Source of the DNA: Streptomyces actuosus
Lineage (GTDB): Bacteria > Actinomycetota > Actinomycetes > Streptomycetales > Streptomycetaceae
Assembly (NCBI RefSeq): GCF_016921115.1
Contig: NZ_JAFFZS010000040.1
Coordinates: forward strand, 1 to 64,000
Length of the DNA: 64,000 nt
Reading direction: 5' to 3'
Position numbers and translations under genes: made by a program. Of this stretch, positions 10,023 through 18,432 are shown one piece after another. How positions within the stretch are numbered: the stretch's first letter is position 1; each line of letters begins with the position of its first letter. The notes beneath the pieces are model-generated. The model worked only from the letters and a program-made list of their open reading frames with translations, had not been told where the DNA came from and did not search any database.

Positions 10023-10811
10023 ATGGCACTGCTCGAAGTCACCGGTCTGGATGCCTCCTATGGCGCGATCGAGGCCTTGTCAGGGGTCTCTCTGCGGGTC
10101 GAACCCGGGGAGATCGTGGCGATCCTCGGCGCGAATGGCGCTGGCAAGACGACGCTGCTGCGCACCCTCACCGGCCTGCACCGGGCGAAGGCGGGCACGG
10201 TCCTCCTCGACGGTCAGGACATCACCCGCCGCAGGGCGCACGACATCGTGGGCATGGGCTTCGGCCACGTCCCCGAAGGGCGCCGGGTGTTCGCCGCGCT
10301 GGAGGTCGACGGCAACCTGACGATGGGCGGCTACCAGTCCCGCAAGGAACCCGCGGCACTGGCGGAACGGCGTCGGCAGGTGTACGAGCTGTTCCCGCGC
10401 CTGGCCGAGCGGCAGGGCCAGCTCGCGGGCACGCTGTCCGGTGGCGAGCAGCAGATGCTCGCGATCGGCAGGGCCCTGATGAACGCACCGCGGTTCCTCG
10501 CCCTGGACGAACCCTCGCTCGGCCTGTCCCCGCTGTTCACCCGCAACATCTTCAAGATCGTGCGGCGGATCCGGGAGCAGGGCACAGCCGTGCTGCTCGT
10601 CGAGCAGAACGCCCGCCAAGCGCTGCGGCTCGCCGACCGGGGGTATGTGCTGGAGACCGGGCGGGTCGCGCTGGAGGGCCCGGCGGCCGAGCTGGCCGAC
10701 GACCCACGGGTGAAGGCCGCCTACCTGGGCGGCGCCCCGGCGGAACCGTCGCCAAGGGGCCCGGTCGCCAGCACCTCTGACAACGGCGGGAAGGGCGCCG
10801 ACGGTTCCTGA
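10023..10811 (+). CDS. livF: LivF-type ABC transporter ATPase
   Basis: This encodes 262 residues. The ATG at 10023 overlaps the end of the fusion gene by nothing and begins one base after its stop, as in a coupled operon. It has Walker A GANGAGKTT, Q-loop region MGFGHVPEGRRVFAAL, signature LSGGEQQMLAIGRAL, Walker B FLALDEPSLGLSP and the H-loop replaced by VLLVEQNARQAL, which is usual for LivF. It pairs with the LivG half of the preceding protein to power import. The tail beyond residue 235 (PAEPSPRGPVASTSDNGG) is low complexity. No convincing terminator follows. Confidence 0.93.
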   Translation: MALLEVTGLDASYGAIEALSGVSLRVEPGEIVAILGANGAGKTTLLRTLTGLHRAKAGTVLLDGQDITRRRAHDIVGMGFGHVPEGRRVFAALEVDGNLTMGGYQSRKEPAALAERRRQVYELFPRLAERQGQLAGTLSGGEQQMLAIGRALMNAPRFLALDEPSLGLSPLFTRNIFKIVRRIREQGTAVLLVEQNARQALRLADRGYVLETGRVALEGPAAELADDPRVKAAYLGGAPAEPSPRGPVASTSDNGGKGADGS

Positions 10812-10839
10812 CCGCCGCGGACACCGGCGGGCGTGCCTG

Positions 10840-11110
10840 GCAGAACTTGGTCAGGTACGTCCGCCGATGGCGTGTCCCGTTGTTGGCAGGCGAGTTGATG
10901 GGCACGTCCAGGAACCGGGCGTGGCCGGAGCCGGCGATGCCCCGCATGCGGCGGATGCCGGTGGCGGTGACGCAGTCGCCCCAGCCGGTCTTCTTCTCGA
11001 ACGCGGTCAGCCTCCTCAGGTGCCGGCGGGAGAACCTGACACGGCGCACGATCAGCCGCATCCCCTCCGGCCAGCCCTCAGGGGCGTTCACCCCGGTCGA
11101 CGGACGCCCC
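10840..11110 (-). pseudogene. IS1380-type transposase fragment
   Basis: The minus strand reads GMRLIVRRVRFSRRHLRRL, then TAFEKKTGWGDCVTATGI and RRMRGIAGSGHARFLDV. This matches the segment of Streptomyces IS1380-type transposases just before the HAVVEDRVR motif. That motif is missing: the sequence changes at FLDVPINSPANNG and soon ends. Fewer than 90 residues of a roughly 450-residue enzyme remain, without the catalytic triad. The piece separates the transporter operon from the GntR regulator. Confidence 0.55.
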
Positions 11111-11173
11111 CCTCGAACCGCGCCGGCAGCGGACAGGAGCCCCACCGTGCGCCCGGCTGTCGTGGCCGCGGGG

Positions 11174-11899
11174 TCATCCGACGATGTCTCTCCAGAGGGC
11201 GTCGACGCCTGGGTCGTCCGAGGGGACGGCCGCGGTCTGGGCCGACAGGAGTCGTCCCGTGGCTTCCAGGTGGGCCCGCATTCGGGCGCTCGCCGTCACC
11301 CCGTCACCTGCCGCAATGGCGTCGAGTACCGGGCGGTGTTCCGCGGCGACGGCGGGCAGCGAGCGGGCCGCCGTCGTGGTGCCCGGTCCGATGAGGCGGG
11401 TCCTCTCCCGGAGGTCGCGGACGACGGTGGCCGCCTGGCTGTTGCCCGCAGCGGTGAGGATCGTGTTGTGGAAATCCTGGTCGTGGGCCCAGAACGAGGG
11501 TTCGTCCAATGAAGCCGCCGCCTTCTCCATGGCTGCCATCGTCTGCCGGAGCCGCCCTGCCACCGCCGGGTCGCGGTGGGCGGCGACCCTGGCCACGGCC
11601 GGTGGCTCCAGGGCCAGGCGGATGGCGAAGATCTCCACGATCTGCCGGGCAGAGGGCACGGTGACGCGGAAGCCCCGGTTGCGCTCGAAGCCGACCAGCC
11701 CGGCCGCCTCCAGCTTCAGCAGTCCGTCGCGAACCGGTGAGCGGGAGATGCCCAGCGCCTCGGCCAACTGGTACACCGAGTACAGCTTGCCCGCGCGCAG
11801 TTCGCCGCAGCGCACCATCTGCTGCACCTTCTCCATGACCTCATCGGTGAGCGTACGGCGTGTGCTGATCCGTTCCTCGGTGCGCAGGGTGTCGGGCAT
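11174..11899 (-). CDS. GntR family regulator, FadR/FCD subfamily
   Basis: This encodes 241 residues. The N-terminal winged helix-turn-helix (residues 15-80) includes YQLAEALGISRSPVRDGLL. The C-terminal FCD domain is all helical and shows the ligand or metal site pattern: D and H in HDQDFHNTI, H in AAEHRPVLDAI, H in MRAHLEATGRL. FCD regulators typically bind small carboxylates such as lactate, glycolate or citrate-type acids. It is transcribed divergently from the FAD/Fe-S hydroxyacid dehydrogenase, with a large palindrome between the two genes, so it most likely represses that gene and itself and is released by the hydroxyacid substrate. Confidence 0.92.
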   Translation of the reverse strand: MPDTLRTEERISTRRTLTDEVMEKVQQMVRCGELRAGKLYSVYQLAEALGISRSPVRDGLLKLEAAGLVGFERNRGFRVTVPSARQIVEIFAIRLALEPPAVARVAAHRDPAVAGRLRQTMAAMEKAAASLDEPSFWAHDQDFHNTILTAAGNSQAATVVRDLRERTRLIGPGTTTAARSLPAVAAEHRPVLDAIAAGDGVTASARMRAHLEATGRLLSAQTAAVPSDDPGVDALWRDIVG

Positions 11900-11933
11900 G
11901 GCGCCATCCTACGGGAGAAGGCATCCGCGATGG

Positions 11934-11959
11934 GTCACATGTAGCATGTTACGTGTGAC
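11934..11959. promoter_or_regulatory. 26-bp imperfect palindrome, likely GntR operator
   Basis: A dyad centred between 11946 and 11947 reads GTCACATGTAGCA on the left and TGTTACGTGTGAC on the right. Four symmetric pairs differ; the outer GTCACA/TGTGAC arms and inner TAGCATGTTA core are well kept. It fills the short gap between the divergent regulator and dehydrogenase genes and covers the possible start codons of the latter, so binding would block transcription or initiation. Confidence 0.6.
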
Positions 11960-14858
11960 TAACCCGCGACCTTCCCATCCCACCGGTGCTGCACTGCACC
12001 GCCGGCTTCTCCGCGCCGGGCTCCGCGACGTCCGCGTCGACGACACCACCCGCGCCGCCTACTCCTCCGACGCCTCGCTCTACCGTGTGCTGCCGGCCGC
12101 CGTCGCCTTCCCCCGCGACGACGCCGAGGTCGCCGCTGCTGTCCATGCCGCCCGCGTCCTCGGCCTCGGCGTCACCGCCCGCGGCGCCGGTACCTCTGTC
12201 GCCGGCAACGCCATCGGCCCCGGACTCGTGCTGGACTTCTCCCGCCATCTCGACGCTGTTCTCGCCGTCGACCCCGAGGCCCGCACCGCACGCGTCCGGC
12301 CCGGCGTGGTGCACGCGTCGCTGCAGCACGCCGCCGCCCCGCACGGACTGCGCTTTGGCCCCGACCCCTCGACCCACACCCGCTGCACCATCGGCGGAAT
12401 GATCGGCAACGACGCCTGCGGGTCCCGGGCCCTCGGCTACGGCCGCACCGCGGAGAACGTCGAAGCCCTCACCCTGATCACCGGCACCGGCGAAGTGCTG
12501 CGCACCAGCCGCCTGGACAACACGCACACTGCCGACGGCTGCCCCACCCAGCAGCGCGAACTCAAGGCGCTCGTCGCCCGCGCCCTGGAGCCGGTCCGCA
12601 CCGAACTCGGCCGCTTCCACCGTCAGATATCCGGCTACGCCCTGCACCAGCTCCTCCCCGAGAACGATTTCGACCTCACCCGCATGCTGGTCGGCAGCGA
12701 GGGCACTCTCGGCATCGTCACCGAGGCGACCGTGCGACTGGTACGTTCCCCCGCCCACCACGTGCTGGTGGCGCTCGGCTACCCCGACATCGCCACGGCC
12801 GGCGAGGCCACCGCCCTCGTCCTGACGTATCGACCGATCGCCTGCGAAGGGCTCGACTCCCGCATTGTGGACGTGGTCCGCGAGCGCAAGGGCCCAGCCG
12901 CCGTCCCCGACCTGCCGCGCGGCGCAGCCTGGCTGCTCGTCGAACTCGCCGGGGACGACCGCGCCGAGCTCCTGGAGCGCGCCGCGAAGCTGGCGGCCGG
13001 CGCCTGCGCGCTGCGGCACCGCATCGTCGCGGATCCCGCCGAGCAGGCCGCGCTCTGGCGAATCCGTGAGGACGGCGGGGGACTCGCCGGCCGCGCGCCG
13101 TCGGGCCGCCCCGCCTGGGCAGGGTGGGAAGACGCTGCCGTGCCGCCCGCCGAACTCGGAGGCTATCTGCGTGCCTTCGACGCCCTGCTGGCCGAGCACG
13201 GCCTGACCGCCATGCCCTTCGGCCATTTCGGCGAGGGCTGCATCCACGTGCGGCTGGACTTCCCTCTCGACCGTCCCGACGGCCCGGCGGCCTTCCGTCG
13301 CTTTCTCACCGATGCCGCCGACCTGGTCGCCGCGCACGGCGGCACTCTGTCCGGCGAGCACGGTGACGGCCGGGCCCGGAGCGAGCTGCTGCCGCGCGTG
13401 TACTCGCGACGCGTGCTCGACCTCTTCGCCGAGGTCAAGTCGGTGTTCGACCCGGACGGCATCCTCAACCCGGGTGTGCTCATCGACCCCCGCCCGCTTG
13501 ACGCGGATCTGCGCGTGCCGACGGCACGGCCGCCCGAGCATCCGCCCGCCCTGCTCTACCCCGCCGACGACGGCGACTTCTCCGCCGCCGTGCACCGCTG
13601 CACCGGTGTCGCCAAGTGCCGCACCGTCGCGAGGGGACCGGGCACGGTGATGTGCCCCTCCTACGCCGCCACCCGCGAGGAGAAGGACTCCACCCGAGGC
13701 CGGGCCCATGTACTCCAGGAGATGCTCAACGGCGAACTGATCGGCGGCTGGCGCTCACCTGCGGTGGCCGATGCGCTGGACCTCTGCCTGGGGTGCAAGG
13801 GCTGCGCCTCCGACTGCCCGACCGGCATCGACATGGCCGCGTACAAGGCCGAAGCCCTGTACCAGAAGTACCGCTGGCGCCCGCGGCCCCGCTCGCACTA
13901 CACTCTGGGGCGGCTCCCGACGTGGGCGAAGCTCGCCGCCCGGGCGCCCCGACTGGTCAACGCTCTCCTGCGGACGCCGGGGCTGCGGCACATCGCTCTG
14001 GCCGGTGCGGGTGTCGACGCCCGGCGCGGTGTCCCCGCTTTCGCCCGCGCCACCGCCCGCGCCGTTGCCCGGAAAAACCCGCCGGACACGGCGAACACCG
14101 ATGGCCGTCCCGTCATGGTCTTCCTCGACAGCTTCACCGAGCACTTCGCCCCCAAGGTCGCCGAGGACGTCCTCGCCGTGCTCGTCGACGCCGGCTACAC
14201 CCCCACCCTCACCAGCGAAGAGGTCTGCTGCGGCCTGACCTGGATCTCCACCGGACAGCTGGACGAGGCCCGACACCGCCTCGCCCGCTCGGTCGCCGTC
14301 CTGGACGACGTCGCCCGCGCGGACGTGCCCGTGGTGGGCATCGAGCCGTCCTGCACCGCCGCGCTCCGGCACGACGCCGTGGAACTGCTCGGCACCGACG
14401 CCGCCCGGCGGGTGGCCGCCGCGATGCGCACCCTCGCCGAACTGCTCGTCGCGGACAGCGGTTGGACCCCGCCCGACCTTACTGGCCTGGAGGTGGTCGC
14501 CCAGCCGCACTGCCACCAGCACGCCGTCGGCGGCTGGGACGCCGAGGCCCGGCTGCTCGCCGACGCAGGCGCGCGAGTGCGACGGCTCGGCGGCTGCTGC
14601 GGGCTTGCCGGGAACTTCGGCGTCGAACGTGGCCACTACGACGTGTCGGTGGCGGTCGCCGAGCAGCAGCTGCTGCCAGCACTGGACGGGGCCGGCCCGG
14701 ATGCCGTGTTCCTGGCCGACGGCTTCTCGTGCCGCACCCAGGTCGCCGACCTGCGCGACCGCACCGGATTCCACCTGGCCCAGCTGCTGCGCGGCGCCGC
14801 CCGCGGCGACCTTGCCCACACCGGCGGCTCCGACGGCGAACCCGGCTCGTTACGGTAA
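11955..14858 (+). CDS. FAD- and Fe-S-binding 2-hydroxyacid dehydrogenase (GlcD-GlcF fusion, D-lactate/D-2-hydroxyglutarate type)
   Basis: This encodes about 967 residues from GTG 11955; an in-frame ATG at 11946 is possible but would place a rare TTA as codon 2 inside the palindrome. Residues 40-220 form the FAD_binding_4 domain (ARGAGTSVAGNAIGPG, then CTIGGMIGNDACGSRALGYG). The FAD oxidase C-terminal domain has GHFGEGCIHVRLDF and SGEHGDGRARSELLPR. Ferredoxin-type cysteines follow in CTGVAKCR and CLGCKGCASDCPTG (near 611-624). Two CCG domains close the protein (EEVCCGLTW, GIEPSCTAALR; PHCHQHAVGG, GGCCGLAGNFG). Fusions of this size include YdiJ-type D-2-hydroxyglutarate dehydrogenase and Dld-type D-lactate dehydrogenase. 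With an HglS gene in the same island, oxidation of D-2-hydroxyglutarate to 2-oxoglutarate fits best; lactate or glycolate remain possible. Confidence 0.9.
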   Translation: MTNPRPSHPTGAALHRRLLRAGLRDVRVDDTTRAAYSSDASLYRVLPAAVAFPRDDAEVAAAVHAARVLGLGVTARGAGTSVAGNAIGPGLVLDFSRHLDAVLAVDPEARTARVRPGVVHASLQHAAAPHGLRFGPDPSTHTRCTIGGMIGNDACGSRALGYGRTAENVEALTLITGTGEVLRTSRLDNTHTADGCPTQQRELKALVARALEPVRTELGRFHRQISGYALHQLLPENDFDLTRMLVGSEGTLGIVTEATVRLVRSPAHHVLVALGYPDIATAGEATALVLTYRPIACEGLDSRIVDVVRERKGPAAVPDLPRGAAWLLVELAGDDRAELLERAAKLAAGACALRHRIVADPAEQAALWRIREDGGGLAGRAPSGRPAWAGWEDAAVPPAELGGYLRAFDALLAEHGLTAMPFGHFGEGCIHVRLDFPLDRPDGPAAFRRFLTDAADLVAAHGGTLSGEHGDGRARSELLPRVYSRRVLDLFAEVKSVFDPDGILNPGVLIDPRPLDADLRVPTARPPEHPPALLYPADDGDFSAAVHRCTGVAKCRTVARGPGTVMCPSYAATREEKDSTRGRAHVLQEMLNGELIGGWRSPAVADALDLCLGCKGCASDCPTGIDMAAYKAEALYQKYRWRPRPRSHYTLGRLPTWAKLAARAPRLVNALLRTPGLRHIALAGAGVDARRGVPAFARATARAVARKNPPDTANTDGRPVMVFLDSFTEHFAPKVAEDVLAVLVDAGYTPTLTSEEVCCGLTWISTGQLDEARHRLARSVAVLDDVARADVPVVGIEPSCTAALRHDAVELLGTDAARRVAAAMRTLAELLVADSGWTPPDLTGLEVVAQPHCHQHAVGGWDAEARLLADAGARVRRLGGCCGLAGNFGVERGHYDVSVAVAEQQLLPALDGAGPDAVFLADGFSCRTQVADLRDRTGFHLAQLLRGAARGDLAHTGGSDGEPGSLR

Positions 14859-14872
14859 GGGCTTGCCGGAAA

Positions 14873-15553
14873 TCAACTCGCTGTCTTGATCTCTGATGGT
14901 GGCGTGATGCCGTGACGGGTGGCGAGGTCGACGAGGTCGTCCAGCGTTGCCAGTCGGGTGTCGGCGCGTTCGATGGTGTGGCCGGCTTCGTCGAGGAGGC
15001 GCCGGGTCTGGCTGATGGCTCGGTTGAGGGTCACGGGGGTGACCGCGAAGAGTCTGGCCGCTGCGACTTGGGGAAGTCCGTGGTGTCCGTAGAGGACGGT
15101 CGCGAGGAGCCGGTCGACCAGGGTGAGGCCGGGGCGTCGGCCGGTGTAGAGGCCGGTCGCGGGCACTTTCTGACGGTCGCCGCCGCGTCGTTGGCGAAGC
15201 TCTGCCTCCCGCTGGACTTCGCGTGCCGCGCTCAGCACGGCGACCAGTTGGCTCCACTGCTCGTCCGGCATGCCCGTCAGGGCCGGATGGACCAGCCATG
15301 CCCGGCCTGGGCCGGGCAGATCCTGGGGCGGGATCGGGGGGATGCCGTCGCGACGGTGTTCCTCGGGGCGGAGGGTGTAGTTCCAGTCACCGTGCCAGGT
15401 GCGCCTGTCCAGGGATAGGGCGGCCATCTGCCCGTCGCTGACGCGGACGCCGGTCTCGTAGGCGGCGCGGTCGAGCTCGGCGCGGACCTTCAGCCCGGTT
15501 CGGGTGGTCGTTGACGCGACGCTGTTCACGATAACCTCGTGGCTGGTCAGCTT
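14873..15553 (-). pseudogene. ISAzo13-family transposase, C-terminal part
   Basis: The minus frame begins mid-protein with KLTSHEVIVN, SVASTTTRTGLKVRAELD, VSDGQMAALSL and TWHGDWNYTL, matching the C-terminal end of the ISAzo13 (Rhodopirellula-type) DDE domain. A second domain found in Streptomyces copies follows (HRRDGIPPIPPQDLPGPG, RRPGLTLVDRLLATVLY, RLFAVTPVTLNRAISQTRRL) and ends at a proper stop. About 20 residues that should precede LTSHEV, including the catalytic glutamate (WN-IEHRLF region), are absent, replaced by a group II intron remnant on the other strand. Confidence 0.85.
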
Positions 15554-15973
15554 CCTGGCGGTCAGCAGCGACGCTCTCAAACGACTGGGCGAGGAGGTCC
15601 GCTCCTGGCGGCTCCATCGGCGGGTCAACCTCACCGTGGAAGAACTCGCGCAGCGGATCAATACGATCGTCGCGGGTTGGATGCAGTACTACGGCCGGTT
15701 CTACCGATCGGCCCTGTATCCGCTCCTGATGCGCATCAACGCCTACCTGGTGCGCTGGCTCCGCAACAAGTACAGACGGTTTCGCGCGATGAGGAAGGCC
15801 ATCGCGGCCTTCCAACGGGCGGCCAAGCGCCGCCCGGGGATGTTCGCGCAGTGGACGTTGACCAGTTCCCCCTCCCTGGCCTGGTGATCAGGACGGCAAG
15901 AGCCGTATGACGAGAGATCGTCACGTACGGATCTGTGGGAGCCGGAGGGCGCGAATCCCTCCGGCTCCCCGAC
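15554..15973 (+). mobile_element. Group II intron 3' remnant (maturase C-terminus, domains V and VI)
   Basis: Plus-strand sequence from about 15554 encodes the end of a group II intron reverse transcriptase: FLAVSSDALKRLGEEVRSW, VAGWMQYYGRFYRSALYPLL, RINAYLVRWLRNKYRRFRAM, RRPGMFAQW, with stop at 15885-15887. A classic 34-base domain V follows at 15900-15933, then a 12-bp stem (15938-15949 with 15957-15968) that fits domain VI, and CCCCGAC at the 3' edge. The next codon of the transposase (Lys, complement of 15974-15976) resumes exactly after this edge, so the 3' splice boundary is 15973/15974. All the 5' ribozyme domains and most of the reverse transcriptase are gone, so the intron is dead. 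Confidence 0.88.
15900..15933 (+). ncRNA. Group II intron domain V
   Basis: The 34-base element reads GAGCCGTATGACGA, tetraloop GAGA, TCGTCACGTACGGATC. It folds into the two-helix hairpin with a two-base bulge expected of domain V, and contains the catalytic AGC triad at 15901-15903. It lies 12 bases after the maturase stop and directly before the domain VI stem, as in intact introns. Confidence 0.88.
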
Positions 15974-16350
15974 CTTCGATGTGCCCGGCGGCATGTGGCA
16001 CACGGTGATCTCCAGCCCGGTCTCCACGGCCAGTGCGGCGAGCTGGAACTTCCAGGTCCGGCTGCGGTAGCCGTTGGAGCCGCCCGCGTCCGCGGTGATC
16101 AGCAACCGCCCGGAGGCGGGGTAGGAGTCCCGTCCGCAGCCGTTCCACCACCGGCGGATCGGCTCCACGGCGAAGCCAGCGGTGACGTTGACCCAGGCGG
16201 CATCGGCGGCCAGGTCGTAGATCCCGTACGGGATGGCCTTGCCCAGGTCGGCGTCGGGGAAGTCGTGGGTGTGCACCGTGGTCGGCTCGCCGGCGAGATG
16301 CCATTCGCGGCCGGCGTTCTTGTAGTTGCCGACCAGCTCCTTTTTTGGCT
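15974..16350 (-). pseudogene. ISAzo13-family transposase, central part
   Basis: The minus strand reads KKELVGNYKNAGREWHL, HTHDFPDADLGKAIPYGIYD, AVEPIRRWWNGCGRDSY, LLITADAGGSNGYRSR, and ITVCHMPPGTSK. This is the central DDE region with the second catalytic aspartate in ITADAGGSN. The segment begins at KKELVG, just after the point where the first catalytic aspartate (V-D-T-K-K) would lie, so the N-terminal 150 or more residues are lost. It ends at GTSK, where the group II intron was inserted. Together with 14873-15553 it is one broken transposase gene missing two of three catalytic acids. Confidence 0.87.
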
Positions 16351-16451
16351 CTCCTGCCGTATGTGTGGGTGCCCTGACCTGCCCTGATACGGGAAACACG
16401 CCGCTTCCTGTGATTCTTGAGGTCTTCACCGCCAGGAAGCAAGCGGTCTGA

Positions 16452-17981
16452 TCAGAGGAAGCTGACGCCCTGGGCGAGGGCGGGTTCGCTGGAATAGTTG
16501 ACGGTGTTGGTGGCGGGGCGCATGTACGCCTTCCAAGCGTCGGAGCCGGACTCACGGCCGCCGCCGGTGTCCTTCTCGCCTCCGAAGGCGCCGCCGATCT
16601 CGGCTCCGGACGTGCCGACGTTGACATTGGCGATGCCGCAGTCGGAGCCGGCTGCGGAGAGGAAGATCTCGGCTTCCTGCTGATCGCGGGTGAAGATGCT
16701 GGACGACAGGCCCTGGGAAACGTCGTTGTGCAGGGCGATCGCCTCGTCGAGGGTGTCATAGGTGAGCACGTACAGGATGGGGGCGAAGGTCTCTTCCCGT
16801 ACGACACCGCTCTGTTCGTCGACGCGGACAAGGACCGGCTCGACATAGGCTGCCGCAGGCGCTTCCTCGGACAGACGCCGTTTGCCTCCCGCGAGGATCT
16901 TGCCGCCCTGGGCCTGGACGCGCGCCAAGGCGCTGTTCATGGCATCGAGCGCAGTCATGGAGATGAGCGGGCCGACCAGCGTGGTGTCGTCGAACGGGTT
17001 GCCGATGGGGAGCTTGTCATAGGCGGCGGTGAGCCGTTCGACGAGCGTGTCGGCGATGTCGCGGTGGATGATGAGGCGGCGCAGCGTCGTACAGCGCTGG
17101 CCCGCCGTGCCGGCCGCCGCGAAGACGATGCCCTGGATCGCGAGGTCCAAGTCCGCGGAAGGGGCGACGATCGCGGCGTTGTTGCCGCCGAGTTCCAGCA
17201 GGCTGCGGCCGAAGCGCGCGGCGACGCGTGGGCCGACCTCGCGGCCCATACGAGTGGAACCGGTGGCGCTGACAAGAGCCACGCGGGGGTCGTCGACCAG
17301 TCTCTCGCCGACCACGCGGTCGCCGAGTAGGAGGCGGTGTACGTCGCGGGATGCCCCGACCTCGTCGGCGGCCCGGGCGAGCAGGTGGTCGCAGGCCAGG
17401 GAGATCAACGGCGTGAGTTCCGAGGGTTTCCAGATCACGGTGTCGCCGCAGACGAGGGCTACTGCGGTGTTCCAGGACCACACGGCCGCAGGGAAGTTGA
17501 AGGCGGAGATGACACCGACCACACCGAGTGGGTGCCAGGTCTCGGCCAAGCGGTGGCCGGGGCGTTCGGAGGCGATCGTACGGCCGTACAGTTGACGGGA
17601 CAGACCGACGGCGAAGTCGCAGATGTCGATCATCTCCTGGATCTCGCCGAGCGCCTCGGAACGGATCTTGCCCGCCTCGATGGTGACAAGGTCGGCCAGG
17701 TCGCTCTTGTGTTCGCTCAGCAACTCACCGAGACGGCGGACGAGCTCGCCGCGACGCGGTGCCGGGGTGGTCCGCCAGGTCAGGAAGGCCGCACGGGTGG
17801 CATCGACGGCCTCTTCGGCGTCGGCTTCGGTGGCCGCCGTCAGTCCGAAGAGGCGCTCGCCGGTGAGGGGCGTGCGGGCGTGGAGGTCGCCGCCCTTCGG
17901 GACAGTGACGCCGATGTTCCGGAGAGCGGCGCGAGCGCTGGTGCGCAGGTCGTCGGTGATGGGCTGTGCTGTGCTGGTCAT
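16452..17981 (-). CDS. Aldehyde dehydrogenase, aminoadipate-semialdehyde type (ALDH7/AmaB-like), copy 1
   Basis: This encodes 509 residues from ATG 17981. ALDH hallmarks are complete: FNFPAAVW with N162, WKPSE with K185, SATGSTRMG, LELGGNN with general base E263, and GQRCTT with nucleophile C297. The C-terminal GTSGAEIGGAFGGEKDTGGG and RESGSDAWKAYMRPATNT stretches are typical of the ALDH7 (antiquitin, piperidine-6-carboxylate/aminoadipate-6-semialdehyde dehydrogenase) subgroup. The reaction would be 2-aminoadipate 6-semialdehyde plus NAD(P)+ to 2-aminoadipate. It lies downstream of a decayed HglS copy and the FAD oxidoreductase at 18433-19605 and is closely related to the copy at 20877-22412. 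Confidence 0.9.
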   Translation of the reverse strand: MTSTAQPITDDLRTSARAALRNIGVTVPKGGDLHARTPLTGERLFGLTAATEADAEEAVDATRAAFLTWRTTPAPRRGELVRRLGELLSEHKSDLADLVTIEAGKIRSEALGEIQEMIDICDFAVGLSRQLYGRTIASERPGHRLAETWHPLGVVGVISAFNFPAAVWSWNTAVALVCGDTVIWKPSELTPLISLACDHLLARAADEVGASRDVHRLLLGDRVVGERLVDDPRVALVSATGSTRMGREVGPRVAARFGRSLLELGGNNAAIVAPSADLDLAIQGIVFAAAGTAGQRCTTLRRLIIHRDIADTLVERLTAAYDKLPIGNPFDDTTLVGPLISMTALDAMNSALARVQAQGGKILAGGKRRLSEEAPAAAYVEPVLVRVDEQSGVVREETFAPILYVLTYDTLDEAIALHNDVSQGLSSSIFTRDQQEAEIFLSAAGSDCGIANVNVGTSGAEIGGAFGGEKDTGGGRESGSDAWKAYMRPATNTVNYSSEPALAQGVSFL

Positions 17982-17999
17982 GGTGGTCCTTGTCAGTGT

Positions 18000-18432
18000 G
18001 AGGGTCAGCCGAGCCGAGGGGGTCGGTGAGATCCGGTTCGTGAGCGACCCGGTCGAGGGAGTTCGCCCGCTCCTGGGTCTGAAGAGCGCGGGGGGCCAGT
18101 ACGTCACGCCCGATGGCGCCGGAGAGCCAGGTGGCGGCGTAGGCGGTGACCTGCTGGTCGTTGTCGCAGCCGCCCTCGCCGCTGAGGTCGGGCTGGAAGA
18201 CTCCGGCGGCGGGATACCTGCGTGGCGAGCGGCAGGAACCGCGCGGCCTCCTGCCGGGGGAACTCCTGCTCGGTGGTGGCACGGTCGGCCAAGTCGAGCA
18301 GCTCGGGGTGGACGAGTTCGCGGTCGGCGAGGAAGGCTTCCACGTGCGAGCGCAGGTCGGCGTCGAAGAAGCGGGGGTCGGGCCTGGGTGGGCAGGGAGG
18401 TGAGCACCTGGAAGCGGACTCTCGATCGGGGT
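18000..18432 (-). pseudogene. Decayed HglS-type (DUF1338) 2-oxoadipate dioxygenase
   Basis: Minus-strand pieces in different frames match parts of the intact protein at 26207-27613. FQVLTSLPTQ corresponds to FRVFTSMLVPE; DPRFFDADLRSHVEAFLADR with ELLDLADRA corresponds to DRRFFDDDLAGRLRTFI with ELLSLADRA. After EAARFLPLA the sequence jumps to AAGVFQPDLSG and TWLSGAIGRDV, matching AAGIFASNLTG and AWLSGAIGRKI near the C-terminus. Thus roughly 220 central residues, the N-terminal 120 and the metal ligands are deleted, and at least two frameshifts are present. It sits between the FAD oxidoreductase and aldehyde dehydrogenase genes, so an earlier operon order was FAD-HglS-ALDH. Confidence 0.78.

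Noticed and set aside
11184..11945. N-terminal extension of the FAD/Fe-S dehydrogenase frame
   Set aside because: This stretch is antisense to the GntR gene; the true start is at the palindrome near 11946-11957.
15938..15968. Hairpin considered as a rho-independent terminator
   Set aside because: It lies between domain V and the exact 3' splice boundary, so it fits intron domain VI better.
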